The notes: generated from the letters alone by a model not told the origin. A stretch of DNA of 64,000 bases from UBA1227 sp045599345 (GCA_045599345.1 JAZRVV010000019.1:8989-72988); one strand, 5' to 3'; shown: positions 8,467 to 17,224, numbered from the stretch's first letter. Translations and numbers: made by a program.

Positions 8467-10185
8467 ATGTCACTTGATGGCATCTTTTTGCACACGATAA
8501 AGTGCGAACTTCAAAACAGAATACTGGGTGCCAAAGTGGACAAGGTATACGAGCCAACAAGAGAGGATTTAATCCTCTCTTTGCGCACTCGTGACCGAGA
8601 CAACGTCAAGCTCTTGCTCTGTGCAAGGGCTAATTCTCCGCGCGTTTCAATAACCACCGAGCAGTACGAGAATCCAGCGTCTCCACCAATGCTTTGCATG
8701 CTTCTTCGCAAGCGCCTTGGTGGTGCTACTCTCACTGATATCCATCAAGAGAGCTGTGATAGAATTCTCTACCTTGATTTCCTTGCAACCAATGAAATGG
8801 GTGAGAAGGAAAAGCTTACTCTTGTCGTTGAGATTATGGCGCAATACAGCAATGTAATTTTGATTGATGAGGATAAAAAAATAATCGACGCTCTAAAACG
8901 CGTTGACTATTCAAAGTCATCGAGAAGGCTTATCCTGCCAGGAGTACAGTATGAACTTCCGCCACAGCAGGACAAGGTTAACATTTTTGAAAATCAAGAT
9001 ATCAAGTCACTTATCATTGCAAAGGGTGGCACTGACAAAGCATATATGTCAACTTTGATGGGACTCTCTCCAGTAGTTGCAAGGGAACTTGAGACCAAGA
9101 CAGTTGATGAATCAATAGACATATTGCTTAGCTATAAAAACGGTTCAAATAAGTATTACCTCTTAAAGGATGAGAATGGCAAACCGTTTGAGTTCTCATA
9201 TATGCCTATTTTGCAGTATGGCACGACGGTTGAAGCGGTTGAATATGACAGCGCCTTTTCTCTTTTGGAGGACTACTATGCCAAAAGAGATAGCATTGAG
9301 CGCATGTCACATCGCACATACGATTTGCGCCGTGTGATGATCAATGCTCGCGAGCGTATCGCACGCAAGCTTGACATCCAGCGCGCAGAACTCGATAAAT
9401 GTGCGGACCGTGAAACATTGCGCATCTCTGCTGAACTTATAAATGCAAACCTTTATAAGCTCCAAAAAGGCGCCCCGTACTTTGATCTTGAAAACTACTA
9501 TGATGAAAACAAAATCATGAGAGTCAAAGTAAATCCAGCACTCACACCTGCTCAAAACTCGCAGAAGTATTTCAAAGAATACAAGAAAACATACACTGCT
9601 GAGAAGAAGCTCAAAGAACAGATAGAGTCTGGCCTTTTGGAACTTGAATATATTGAAACAGTCCTTGACGCTCTGACTCGTGTTGAAAACGAAAAGGATA
9701 TTTTGAGCATCAGAGCAGAACTCATTGAACAGGGATATATCAAGAATAAGTATGATGCCAAAGGCAAACTCTCAAAGGCAAAGCCACAGCAGAAGGTGTC
9801 ATCGCTCCCACCGATTGAGTACAGGACAACAGATGGTTTTAGGGTGCTTGTTGGTCGAAACAACCTCCAAAATGACAAGCTGTCGATGAAGAGTGCAAAC
9901 AAACTCGATATGTGGATGCATACCAAGGATTTCCCTGGCTCACACGTCATAATTGAAAATCAAAATGGTGTGGTATCTGACCAGGCGATAGAGGAGGCAG
10001 CAGTCATCGCAGCTTACCATAGCTCAGCTGGCGAGAGTGGAGCAAAAAAAATACCAGTTGATTATACTTTGGTTAAAAACCTCAAGAAACCAACTGGTGC
10101 CAAACCAGGCAAAGTTATTTTCCATGAAAACTGGACAATCTATGTCACACCTGACGAAGAACTAGTATCAAAACTCAAACAATAA
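8467..10185 (+). CDS. rqcH: Rqc2 homologue RqcH (NFACT protein)
   Basis: A 572-residue protein with the complete NFACT architecture: an N-terminal NFACT-N domain with the Asp-Arg pair near residues 98-99 (ESCDRILY), a central helical coiled-coil segment (about 270-430), and a C-terminal NFACT-R domain (VGRNNLQNDKL, HTKDFPGSHVI). RqcH binds 50S subunits carrying stalled nascent chains and directs alanine tailing for degradation. Older annotations call it fibronectin-binding protein. It is the third gene of trmK-nif3-rqcH and is closed by a strong terminator at 10191. Confidence 0.95.
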   Translation: MSLDGIFLHTIKCELQNRILGAKVDKVYEPTREDLILSLRTRDRDNVKLLLCARANSPRVSITTEQYENPASPPMLCMLLRKRLGGATLTDIHQESCDRILYLDFLATNEMGEKEKLTLVVEIMAQYSNVILIDEDKKIIDALKRVDYSKSSRRLILPGVQYELPPQQDKVNIFENQDIKSLIIAKGGTDKAYMSTLMGLSPVVARELETKTVDESIDILLSYKNGSNKYYLLKDENGKPFEFSYMPILQYGTTVEAVEYDSAFSLLEDYYAKRDSIERMSHRTYDLRRVMINARERIARKLDIQRAELDKCADRETLRISAELINANLYKLQKGAPYFDLENYYDENKIMRVKVNPALTPAQNSQKYFKEYKKTYTAEKKLKEQIESGLLELEYIETVLDALTRVENEKDILSIRAELIEQGYIKNKYDAKGKLSKAKPQQKVSSLPPIEYRTTDGFRVLVGRNNLQNDKLSMKSANKLDMWMHTKDFPGSHVIIENQNGVVSDQAIEEAAVIAAYHSSAGESGAKKIPVDYTLVKNLKKPTGAKPGKVIFHENWTIYVTPDEELVSKLKQ

Positions 10186-10190
10186 ATAAA

Positions 10191-10229
10191 GCCTCGACAG
10201 CATTGCTACTGTCGAGGCCTTCGCTTTTT
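10191..10229 (+). terminator. Terminator after rqcH
   Basis: GCCTCGACAG pairs with CTGTCGAGGC across a short loop, followed by CTTCGCTTTTT. It ends the trmK-nif3-rqcH transcript. Confidence 0.9.
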
Positions 10230-10257
10230 AAAAATTTTTCGGGAAGCAAAAAGCGAT

Positions 10258-10300
10258 GTGTAATAGGATGTCCTAATGTCCTATTGAGGGAATAATACAC
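10258..10300. other. Inverted-repeat element between convergent terminators
   Basis: AATAGGA (10262-10268) pairs with TCCTATT (10279-10285), and GTGTA (10258-10262) with TACAC (10296-10300), with a bulge on one side. Inside it, ATGTCCTA occurs twice in tandem. It lies between two terminators and no gene, so its role is unknown. Confidence 0.4.
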
Positions 10301-10345
10301 AATAAACCTTAAAATAACCTTAAACGGACAAAAACAAATAAATTG

Positions 10346-10383
10346 TCTAAAAATAATAGTCTCTCACCTGTTAGTGAGAGACT
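10346..10383 (-). terminator. Terminator for ispE
   Basis: On the minus strand AGTCTCTCAC, loop TAACAG, then GTGAGAGACT and an ATTATTTTT tail. The first arm is the end of the ispE coding region and the loop contains its stop codon. Confidence 0.85.
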
Positions 10384-11243
10384 ATTTCAAGTCCTGATTT
10401 AACTGGCTTAATAATAAATGTGTCTGGCCATTTTTCCTTGAGCTTTGAAGCACAAGAGCGAGCCTTAATCTCGCTGTCAAAGAGTGCGTAGACCGATGGA
10501 CCAGAGCCACTCATGCAACAGGCTTTGCAACCGTGGTTGCGCATGATTGATTTGATATCAACTCTGTCTGGTACTTCAACGAACTGTTCAAAGACGTTCT
10601 TGATACTCTGATAGAAGTACTCATCATCGCCCTTTTCAATGGCGTGGATGATACCCTTTCTATCGCAGTGACGTATGTTTTCGGCCGTGTCAAAAGCGTC
10701 ATATGCCGCCTTTGTTGACACGTCCTGATTAGGCTTTACAAGTACGATGTACTGATCCTTAATCGGTGTCAGAGGTGCCAATACTTGACCGATGTCAAGT
10801 GCCACCATTGTGCCACCTTTGAGGCAGAATGGTACATCTGCGCCTACCTTTACACCTATGGCGCAAAGCTCGTCAACACTCAGATGTAACTCTAGTATCT
10901 CGTTTAATGCGGCAATTACTGCTGCAGCGTCCGCGCTGCCACCAGCAAGACCCGCTGCGAACGGGATATTTTTTTCTATGTGAATTTTGATGCCTGGATT
11001 TGGGACCTTGGCATACTTAAAGAATGCCATTGCAGCCTTGTATGCGATGTTGTGCTCATCGCAAGGAAGGGCATCATTACTACAGGAGAGTTCAATTTCA
11101 TTTTTGTTGCCAGTCAAATCAACAGTGACATAGTCATAGAGGCCAATTGATTGCATAATCATAAAGAGGCTGTGGTAGCCGTCGTCTGTCTGGCCCAAAA
11201 TGTCAAGCATGAGGTTGATTTTGGCGTTTGCTCTTATAACCAT
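10371..11243 (-). CDS. ispE: 4-diphosphocytidyl-2-C-methyl-D-erythritol kinase
   Basis: A 290-residue GHMP kinase that phosphorylates CDP-methylerythritol in the MEP route to isoprenoid precursors. The N-terminal ANAKINLMLDI substrate segment, the ATP-binding loop PFAAGLAGGSADAAA and the C-terminal SGSGPSVYALF loop are all intact. AAAGGAG lies upstream of the ATG. It is a single-gene unit with its own promoter and terminator, pointing against its neighbours. It indicates that this organism uses the MEP rather than the mevalonate pathway. Confidence 0.96.
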   Translation of the reverse strand: MVIRANAKINLMLDILGQTDDGYHSLFMIMQSIGLYDYVTVDLTGNKNEIELSCSNDALPCDEHNIAYKAAMAFFKYAKVPNPGIKIHIEKNIPFAAGLAGGSADAAAVIAALNEILELHLSVDELCAIGVKVGADVPFCLKGGTMVALDIGQVLAPLTPIKDQYIVLVKPNQDVSTKAAYDAFDTAENIRHCDRKGIIHAIEKGDDEYFYQSIKNVFEQFVEVPDRVDIKSIMRNHGCKACCMSGSGPSVYALFDSEIKARSCASKLKEKWPDTFIIKPVKSGLEIVSH

Positions 11244-11271
11244 ATGAACACTCCTTTCTTTGAGATGGACT

Positions 11272-11300
11272 ATAATACTACATTATTTTACCATAATCAA
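11272..11300 (-). promoter_or_regulatory. Promoter for ispE
   Basis: On the minus strand TTGATT (11300-11295) and TATTAT (11277-11272) with a 17-bp spacer, about 28 nt before the ispE start. Confidence 0.65.
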
Positions 11301-11430
11301 GTATTGTCATTTTGAACAAATTGTTAACGGCCTACTCGTGCAATATTGTTAATGCATCCGTAGATATTTTATTTTAATTTTGGTATATTATTACTGGTTA
11401 AATTTGCATTTTCAATTGGAGTTGATTTTG

Positions 11431-12027
11431 ATGAAAGGAAATAGAGCACTCAGATTGCTTGCAACAGTCGTTACTATCGTTATTCTCATATGCTCATTGT
11501 CTTTATTTGCCTTCGCAGAATCAACTTTTTCTATTCCAGATGGCACCAAGACAGTTTCACCTGGCATGGTTCCAGATGATGCAACAACGGTTAACATCCC
11601 AAATTCCGTTGTCGCAATTGAGTCCGGTGCTTTCGTAAACTGTAAGGGACTTAACACAGTCAACATTGACAATGTTAGTGGTTCAGTGCTTTATGACGCT
11701 TCTGCATTCTATGGTGGAACAATATCTGTTCGTTACCTTATGGCAAATGTTCCTACATCAACTGTTACAACAACAGAGCCTGCGAAAGTAGTGCCAGAGA
11801 CAACAACTGAACCAGAGACAGAGGTTATTGTTGATGCAACACCATTTGCTGCAGCAAAGCAGGAACTCTCAGATGTTGATGTTTGGGATCAGCTTGTTGA
11901 CAACGCTGGTCCACTAGAGTCACCACAGGACACATCAACTGTTCTTTCAAGAGTAATTGCATATGGTGTAACCGGTATTGTATGTATCGGTGCAGTTGCC
12001 CTTTGCGTAATTAAATTTAAGAAGTAA
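11431..12027 (+). CDS. Secreted BspA-like single leucine-rich-repeat protein with C-terminal membrane anchor
   Basis: A 198-residue protein; the ATG at 11431 begins a typical signal peptide (RLLATVVTIVILICSLSLFAFAES). After it comes one LRR_5/BspA-type unit (VNIPNSVVAIESGAFVNCKG), then a Thr/Glu-rich linker near residues 106-135, a short helical stretch, and a C-terminal transmembrane helix (GVTGIVCIGAVALCVIKFKK). It should be displayed on the outer face of the membrane. One LRR unit is too few for a full solenoid, so this may be a reduced surface protein. Function and partner are unknown. A terminator follows within 5 nt. Confidence 0.75.
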   Translation: MKGNRALRLLATVVTIVILICSLSLFAFAESTFSIPDGTKTVSPGMVPDDATTVNIPNSVVAIESGAFVNCKGLNTVNIDNVSGSVLYDASAFYGGTISVRYLMANVPTSTVTTTEPAKVVPETTTEPETEVIVDATPFAAAKQELSDVDVWDQLVDNAGPLESPQDTSTVLSRVIAYGVTGIVCIGAVALCVIKFKK

Positions 12028-12032
12028 TTTAA

Positions 12033-12059
12033 AACTCCGCACAAACTGCGGAGTTTTTA
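12033..12059 (+). terminator. Terminator after the LRR protein gene
   Basis: AACTCCGC and GCGGAGTT form the stem with a short loop, followed by TTTTA. The next start codon is only 23 nt downstream. Confidence 0.8.
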
Positions 12060-12082
12060 TAATAAAAGAGGGAGGGATAAGC

Positions 12083-13369
12083 ATGGACAAAGAAGTCAAG
12101 GATTCTTATGAACAGACAGCTAAAGTGGAAGTTCGCAAGTTCTATGTTCACATCATTGTCTGCTTAAAGTGGATAGGCCTCGCACTTTTTGAAGGCGCTG
12201 TTCTTGGCCTTATTGCTACTGCTTTTGCTTATTCCTTAAAGTATGCAACAAACCTTCGCATAGCGCATCCACAGCTCATCGCTGGTTTGCCGTTTGCGGG
12301 CCTTTTTATTGTATTCCTCTATGACAAGTTTGGTTCCGATGTAATGAAGGGCACCAACTCTGTGCTTGCGTCAATTAATTCTGATGAGAAAATGCATTTT
12401 GTTATGATGCCACTCATCTTTGTTTCATCGATTATCTCGCACCTTTTTGGTGCATCTGTCGGCCGTGAAGGCGCTGCGCTTCAAATGGGCGCTTCAATGG
12501 GCCACACTTTTGCAAAGGCGCTAAAACTCAATGAGAATGATCAAAAGATTATGATCATGACTGGCATGAGCGCCGCCTTTGCAGCACTTTTTGGCACGCC
12601 ACTCGCGGCCGCAATATTTGCAATGGAAGTAATCAGCGTCGGCGTAATGTATTACGCAGCGCTTGTTCCTTGCCTTGTGTCAGCACTCACTGCATTTAAT
12701 CTTGCAAAGCTTTTAGGTGTTGAGTACGCTCAGTATAAACTCATAACTATCCCAGAGTTCACGCCATACACTGTTGGCATGACGGCCCTTATGGGACTCC
12801 TCTTTGCAGTAATAGCAATAATAATTTGCGTTGCATTTGCTCTCTCTGAGAGGGTGTTCAATCGCAAGTTCCAAAATCCATATATCAAGATAGCAGTTGC
12901 TGGCGCAGCCGTTGCATTGCTTTCCTTCATTTTTAGAGATGGCGCATACAACGGTATCGGCACAGACGTTATCGCAAATGCACTTACTGGCAAAGTTGTC
13001 TGGTACGCTTTCATCCTAAAGCTCATCTTTACATCCCTATCTCTCTCAGGCGGATACAGGGGTGGCGAGATCGTACCGGTTCTTTACATTGGCGCAACCT
13101 TTGGTTGCCTTATCGGTGGGCTTCTTGGAATGCCACCAGCTTTCTGCGCCGCACTTGGCATGGTCGCAGTATTCTGTGGCGTTACAAACAGCCCAATCTC
13201 ATCCATCCTCATAGGAGTTGAGATGTTCGGCGGACAGGGACTTTGGTTCTTCTGCCTCGCAATTGCACTCAGTTATATGCTCTCTGGATACTTCGGTATT
13301 TACAAGAGTCAACTTATTATATATTCGAAATACAGATCAGTATATGTCAGAAAAACAGCAAAACGTTAA
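12083..13369 (+). CDS. CLC-family anion channel/transporter
   Basis: A 428-residue multipass membrane protein of the CLC family, with GGGAGGG upstream of the ATG. The selectivity-filter motif reads GASVGREGAALQMG, so the gating glutamate is kept but the usual GK/REGP proline is Ala. The last CLC motif is GGYRGGEIVPVLYIG. From memory this GREG(A/T) form is typical of the CLC subgroup that includes fluoride/proton antiporters, so fluoride export is possible but is inference. I saw no fluoride riboswitch upstream. The kinase-like gene follows after 10 nt. Confidence 0.88.
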   Translation: MDKEVKDSYEQTAKVEVRKFYVHIIVCLKWIGLALFEGAVLGLIATAFAYSLKYATNLRIAHPQLIAGLPFAGLFIVFLYDKFGSDVMKGTNSVLASINSDEKMHFVMMPLIFVSSIISHLFGASVGREGAALQMGASMGHTFAKALKLNENDQKIMIMTGMSAAFAALFGTPLAAAIFAMEVISVGVMYYAALVPCLVSALTAFNLAKLLGVEYAQYKLITIPEFTPYTVGMTALMGLLFAVIAIIICVAFALSERVFNRKFQNPYIKIAVAGAAVALLSFIFRDGAYNGIGTDVIANALTGKVVWYAFILKLIFTSLSLSGGYRGGEIVPVLYIGATFGCLIGGLLGMPPAFCAALGMVAVFCGVTNSPISSILIGVEMFGGQGLWFFCLAIALSYMLSGYFGIYKSQLIIYSKYRSVYVRKTAKR

Positions 13370-13379
13370 GGAGAAAAAT

Positions 13380-13976
13380 ATGTCATATGTAATTACAATT
13401 GGTCGTCAACATGGATGTGGCGGACGCGTAATCGGCAAGGATCTCGCAGACCGCTTAGGCATCGAATACTACGACAAAAACATAATCCATCAGCTCATCG
13501 CAGATGACTGTGGTATTGATGAGGAATTAGTATCTGAACTTATGGAAAAGAAGGGTTCAAGCCTCCTCTATGAGATGGCAAGTTTTGGAAAAACTAATCC
13601 ACTTGATGAGCAGGTATTCCTCTCAAAAACCAAGATAATCAAGGAACTTGCTGACCATCACTCATGTGTAATAGTAGGTAAGTGCGCAGATTACATTCTT
13701 CGTGACTATGATAACGTTCTTAACGTTTTCCTCTATGCAGACGTTCAGGACAGAATAGACAGAATTGTCAGCGTATACAAGGACTTCCCAGCAATCACTG
13801 AGAAGGAAATCAACAAGATGGACAGACAGCGTTCAAACTACTATCACTTCTACACCACACGCAAGTGGGGAGACCGTAAAAACTACGATATTATGATTAA
13901 CACAAGTGTCGGCCTTAACAATGTTACTTCAATGCTTGAGACTATCGCTCGTGGCAGATTTGGAGGACAGAACTAA
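13380..13976 (+). CDS. Cytidylate kinase-like P-loop protein
   Basis: A 198-residue protein; the ATG at 13380 follows AAGGAGAAAAAT, so the longer in-frame reading inside the CLC gene is not used. It has a P-loop (GRQHGCGGRVIGKDLA) right at the N-terminus and the fold of the cytidylate kinase-like family 2. This family is widespread in Clostridia and often adjoins transport genes; its substrate is not known and it should not be read as the housekeeping Cmk. Its stop codon overlaps the first base of the MATE gene's ATG. Confidence 0.9.
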   Translation: MSYVITIGRQHGCGGRVIGKDLADRLGIEYYDKNIIHQLIADDCGIDEELVSELMEKKGSSLLYEMASFGKTNPLDEQVFLSKTKIIKELADHHSCVIVGKCADYILRDYDNVLNVFLYADVQDRIDRIVSVYKDFPAITEKEINKMDRQRSNYYHFYTTRKWGDRKNYDIMINTSVGLNNVTSMLETIARGRFGGQN

Positions 13977-15373
13977 TGGCAGAAATCCGTGAAGAGAACA
14001 AGATGGGCACCATGCCCGTTGGTAAGCTTCTTGTATCTATGGCGGTGCCAATGATACTCTCCATGATTGTACAGGCACTGTACAACATCGTTGATAGTAT
14101 CTTTGTTTCCCGTCTTTCTCAAGACGCTTTGTCGGCTGTATCTCTTGCCTTCTCACTCCAGAACTTGATGATTGCAGTTGGCGCAGGCACAGGCGTTGGT
14201 ATCAACGCCTTCCTCTCCAAGAGCCTTGGTGAGAAGGATTTCAAAACAGCCAACAAGGTTGCAAATCACGCAATCTACTTCTGGGCTATTTCATATGCAA
14301 TCTTCCTCACAATTGGCCTTACACTGACATCAGTGTATTTTAGGGCTCAGACAAATGACCCTGCAATTTTGCAGTACGGCGTTGACTATATGAAACCAGT
14401 TCTCTGTTACTCATTCGGCCTCTTTGGCCAGATGTTCACAGAGAGACTTCTCACTTCCACTGGCCGTACAATTTATTCGATGATAATCCAGATGACTGGC
14501 GCTATCATCAATATCATTCTTGACCCAATTATGATTTTTGGCCTCCTTGGTTGCCCAGCAATGGGCGTACGTGGCGCCGCCATTGCCACTTGCATTGGCC
14601 AGTGCTGTGCATGTGTTCTCGGCATCATCTTGAACTTTACGAAGAATGCCGATATTGAGCTTAGCGCCAAGTACCTAAAGCCAGAGTCATTTATCTTTAG
14701 GCGTGTATACCAAGTTGGTATTCCATCAATTATCATGGGATCAATTGGTTCAGTAATGACCTTTGCACTCAACAAGATTTTGATTGGCTTTACCAAGGTT
14801 GCTGTTGCCGTATTTGGCTCATACTTCAAGCTCCAGAGCTTTATCTTTATGCCAATATTTGGTCTCAACAATGGTATCATCCCAATCCTTGCATACAACC
14901 TGGGTGCACGTAACCGTGAGCGTCTCTTAAAGACAATCAAACTCGGCCTCATCTTTGCTTTAACGACAATGACAATCGGCCTCATTCTTTTCGAGACAAT
15001 CCCTGACACACTCCTTGGACTTTTCAAGTCCAACAATCCAGCCGAAAACGCAGCGCTTATCGAACTGGGTGTTCCAGCACTTAGAATAATTGCTGTTCAC
15101 TTCCCAGTTGCCGCTATCTGTATCGTTATCGGCTCCACATTCCAAGCCTTTGGCAAGGCAACTTTCTCCATGGTCGTTTCAATCATGCGTCAGCTCGCAG
15201 TGCTCGTTCCTGCCGCATACTTGCTCTCCCTTACGGGAGTCCTCTCAAACGTATGGTTTGCCTTCCCAATTGCCGAAGTCATGTCCCTTGCGGTCTCGCT
15301 CTTCTTCTTCAAGGCCCGCATCCTCAAGATGATGGACTTCGACTCTGCCGAAGCGCCGGCGCTTCCAAAATAA
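13976..15373 (+). CDS. MATE family efflux transporter
   Basis: A 465-residue membrane protein with about twelve transmembrane helices arranged as two homologous halves (the first starting PVGKLLVSMAVPMILSMIVQ). MATE proteins export drugs or metabolites in exchange for Na+ or H+. The substrate cannot be told from sequence. It overlaps the kinase-like gene by 1 nt, forming a CLC-kinase-MATE unit, and a strong terminator follows. Confidence 0.94.
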   Translation: MAEIREENKMGTMPVGKLLVSMAVPMILSMIVQALYNIVDSIFVSRLSQDALSAVSLAFSLQNLMIAVGAGTGVGINAFLSKSLGEKDFKTANKVANHAIYFWAISYAIFLTIGLTLTSVYFRAQTNDPAILQYGVDYMKPVLCYSFGLFGQMFTERLLTSTGRTIYSMIIQMTGAIINIILDPIMIFGLLGCPAMGVRGAAIATCIGQCCACVLGIILNFTKNADIELSAKYLKPESFIFRRVYQVGIPSIIMGSIGSVMTFALNKILIGFTKVAVAVFGSYFKLQSFIFMPIFGLNNGIIPILAYNLGARNRERLLKTIKLGLIFALTTMTIGLILFETIPDTLLGLFKSNNPAENAALIELGVPALRIIAVHFPVAAICIVIGSTFQAFGKATFSMVVSIMRQLAVLVPAAYLLSLTGVLSNVWFAFPIAEVMSLAVSLFFFKARILKMMDFDSAEAPALPK

Positions 15374-15388
15374 CCACATAAAATTAAC

Positions 15389-15417
15389 GCCCCAACTCAT
15401 CCGAGTTGGGGCTTTTA
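15389..15417 (+). terminator. Terminator after the MATE gene
   Basis: GCCCCAACTC and GAGTTGGGGC flank the loop ATCC, followed by TTTTA. Confidence 0.9.
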
Positions 15418-15472
15418 TCTTACTCATAGGCAAAGCGTGGCAGGAAGCGAGTAGCAAACTACAATCAACTAG

Positions 15473-15522
15473 TTGTCATAGTCATATTGACAAATATGCT
15501 TACTTTATATATAATAGTAAGC
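15473..15522 (+). promoter_or_regulatory. AbiE-type toxin-antitoxin promoter with two inverted repeats
   Basis: TTGACA (15487-15492) and TATAAT (15510-15515) with an exact 17-bp spacer. One inverted repeat, TTGTCA/TGACAA (15473-15478 and 15488-15493), overlaps the -35. A second, GCTTACT/AGTAAGC (15498-15504 and 15516-15522), straddles the -10. Studied AbiEi antitoxins repress their own operon by binding two inverted repeats in the promoter, so these are the likely operators. Confidence 0.75.
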
Positions 15523-15550
15523 GTAAAAGTCAAGAAGGGAGATAGCTTTT

Positions 15551-16144
15551 ATGTCATCACTAAACGATATTATTGAATATGCAAAATCTCATAATGGTAT
15601 AGTAACGGCAGATGCTATAACTAATATGGGATTATCTCGAGGTTTCTTGACATACCTTTGTGAAAAGGGATTACTTGAAAATGTATCTCGTGGAGTTTAT
15701 ATCATTCCTGATGTGTGGGAAGATGAGATGTTTAATTTTGCTGTTAGATTCAAAAAGGGTGTTTACTCTCATGAAACTGCGTTGTTTTTATTGGGATTAA
15801 CTGATAGGACACCTGTATTTTATACAATGACGTTTTCAACAGGATACAATCTAACAAAGGTCAAAGAAGAAGGATTTAAATGTATACAGAATAAGAAAGA
15901 ATTTTATTCTGATGGTATTATTCAAACTTGTACACCTTCTGGTAACCAAGTTAATTGTTATTGCATGGAAAAAACTTTATGTGATATTTTGAGGCCCCGA
16001 GTTGATATAGATGTTGCAATTGTTACAGAGGCCTTTAAACAGTATGTTAAATTGAAAGAAAGAAATATTGTTTTATTATCTGACTATGCTAAAAAATATA
16101 AAGTCGAAGATAAAGTAAGATCTTACTTAGAGGTGTTGTTATGA
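15551..16144 (+). CDS. AbiEi-type antitoxin / autorepressor
   Basis: A 197-residue protein of the type IV toxin-antitoxin AbiEi family. The N-terminal ~60 residues are a winged helix-turn-helix (LNDIIEYAKSHNGIVTADAI); the remainder is the antitoxin domain, including YSHETALFLLGLTDRTP. GGGAG lies upstream of the ATG. Its last four bases overlap the toxin ATG (ATGA). It should bind the two inverted repeats upstream and counter the toxin without stable complex formation. Base composition is clearly more AT-rich than flanking genes, with many TTA, ATA and AAA codons, suggesting acquisition by transfer. Confidence 0.88.
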   Translation: MSSLNDIIEYAKSHNGIVTADAITNMGLSRGFLTYLCEKGLLENVSRGVYIIPDVWEDEMFNFAVRFKKGVYSHETALFLLGLTDRTPVFYTMTFSTGYNLTKVKEEGFKCIQNKKEFYSDGIIQTCTPSGNQVNCYCMEKTLCDILRPRVDIDVAIVTEAFKQYVKLKERNIVLLSDYAKKYKVEDKVRSYLEVLL

Positions 16145-16980
16145 AAAATGCTATGCAATTAAAAGCCATTATGAAAAACATTTCAAAAGAGAAAAATGTT
16201 TCTGCACAATTGGTTTTGCAAAACTATATGATGGAACGCCTGTTGGAGAGAATATCGTTATCTGAGTTTAAAAATAAATTTGTTATTAAGGGCGGCTTTT
16301 TGATAGCGTCAATGGTTGGACTTGATACAAGAGCAACTATGGATATAGATGCTACAGTAAAGGGATATCCAGTTGAAGAAAGTACAGTTCGCGAAATGTT
16401 TAAAAAGATTTGTGATATTCAAATAGATGATGATATTACATTTTCTTTCGTGAATATAGAAGAGATTAGAGAGGGCGATAAATATACGGGTTATAGAGTA
16501 TCCATTACTGCGGATTACCCACCTATGTCAGTGCCTCTAAAACTTGATATTACTGCTGGAGATGTTATTACACCTAGAGAAATCAATTATAAATATAAGA
16601 TGATGCTAGAAGATAAATATATCCCTGTTCTTGCCTATAATATCGAAACTATATTGGCAGAAAAGATTGAGACTATTGTTTCTAGAGCGGATCAAAACAC
16701 ACGGCCTCGTGATTACTATGATGTGTATATTTTATGGAAACTAAAACGGGATGAGATTGATTTTAAGAAGTTAGATAAGGCTTTGGAAGCAACGTCAAAA
16801 AAGAGAGGAACACAAGGCATATTAGGCGAGTATAGAAGCATTATGGAAGTTGTAAAAAATAGTGAAATAATGCAAAACTACTGGAAGAAATATCAAAATA
16901 GTAATTTTTATGCAAATGATATTGCCTTTGAGGATACGTGTGAAACTGTAGTGGAGATTATGAGTTGTTTAAACATCTAA
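16141..16980 (+). CDS. AbiEii/AbiGii-type nucleotidyltransferase toxin
   Basis: A 279-residue protein of the AbiEii (DUF1814) family. The nucleotidyltransferase core is visible: FVIKGGFLIASM as the G-rich motif and RATMDIDATV supplying the two metal-binding aspartates, followed later by LDITAGDVI and ILAEKIETIVSR. AbiEii homologues act as growth-arresting toxins that abort phage infection; MenA-type relatives transfer nucleotides to tRNA. The substrate here is unknown. It is coupled to the antitoxin by a 4-nt overlap. Same AT-rich bias as its partner. Confidence 0.9.
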   Translation: MKNAMQLKAIMKNISKEKNVSAQLVLQNYMMERLLERISLSEFKNKFVIKGGFLIASMVGLDTRATMDIDATVKGYPVEESTVREMFKKICDIQIDDDITFSFVNIEEIREGDKYTGYRVSITADYPPMSVPLKLDITAGDVITPREINYKYKMMLEDKYIPVLAYNIETILAEKIETIVSRADQNTRPRDYYDVYILWKLKRDEIDFKKLDKALEATSKKRGTQGILGEYRSIMEVVKNSEIMQNYWKKYQNSNFYANDIAFEDTCETVVEIMSCLNI

Positions 16981-17010
16981 ACCCTTAAGAGCCCAAAATG
17001 AATAGTTGCG

Positions 17011-17035
17011 ACCAGCAAAGTTCCACTTTGCTGGT
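17011..17035. repeat. Short perfect hairpin downstream of the toxin
   Basis: ACCAGCAAAG and CTTTGCTGGT form a perfect 10-bp stem around TTCCA. No T-run follows on the plus strand, so it is not a classical terminator. It may end or protect the toxin mRNA. Confidence 0.6.
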
Positions 17036-17047
17036 GATGTCTAGCCC

Positions 17048-17121
17048 GTAGCGTAGGATAGGTGGCGGGTCAAGGTCTTTAGAGCAGAGCGTACCTTGAC
17101 GCGCCAACTAGACTACGCTAC
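17048..17121. repeat. 74-nt three-segment hairpin element
   Basis: Three nested paired segments: GTAGCGTAG (17048-17056) with CTACGCTAC (17113-17121); TAGGTGGCG (17059-17067) with CGCCAACTA (17102-17110), one mismatch; GTCAAGGT (17069-17076) with ACCTTGAC (17093-17100). It is GC-rich compared with the toxin genes and codes for nothing. It could be a structured RNA, a REP/MITE-like repeat or a transfer scar. Confidence 0.6.
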
Positions 17122-17134
17122 TAAACTGTAAGTT

Positions 17135-17166
17135 GGGTGGGGCGCTCGGGCCGGCAGGGGGGAGGG
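17135..17166 (+). other. G-run tract, possible G-quadruplex
   Basis: Runs of 3, 4, 3, 6 and 3 Gs are separated by short loops (T, CGCTC, CCGGCA, A), which fits the simple G3+N1-7 rule on the plus strand. This is exceptional in such an AT-leaning region. Formation of a quadruplex is not shown by sequence alone. Confidence 0.5.
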
Positions 17167-17183
17167 TTACTTTTATTTGAAAA

Positions 17184-17224
17184 ATGAAAGTCGTGCAAAC
17201 TGTAAGGGTTTGCTTGACTTTCAT
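17184..17224. repeat. Imperfect long hairpin
   Basis: ATGAAAGTC (17184-17192) pairs with GACTTTCAT (17216-17224) and GCAAAC (17195-17200) with GTTTGC (17208-17213), with a 2-nt internal mismatch. It is the third hairpin of this gene-free 297-nt stretch. Confidence 0.5.

Noticed and set aside
12060..12082. A fluoride riboswitch ahead of the CLC gene.
   Set aside because: There are only 23 nt between the terminator and the start codon, and no suitable aptamer-like sequence was seen in the preceding gene end.
17048..17121. A 74-nt structured segment of tRNA-like length.
   Set aside because: It folds as one long hairpin; there is no D-arm, anticodon loop, GTTCGA T-loop or CCA end, so it is not a tRNA gene.
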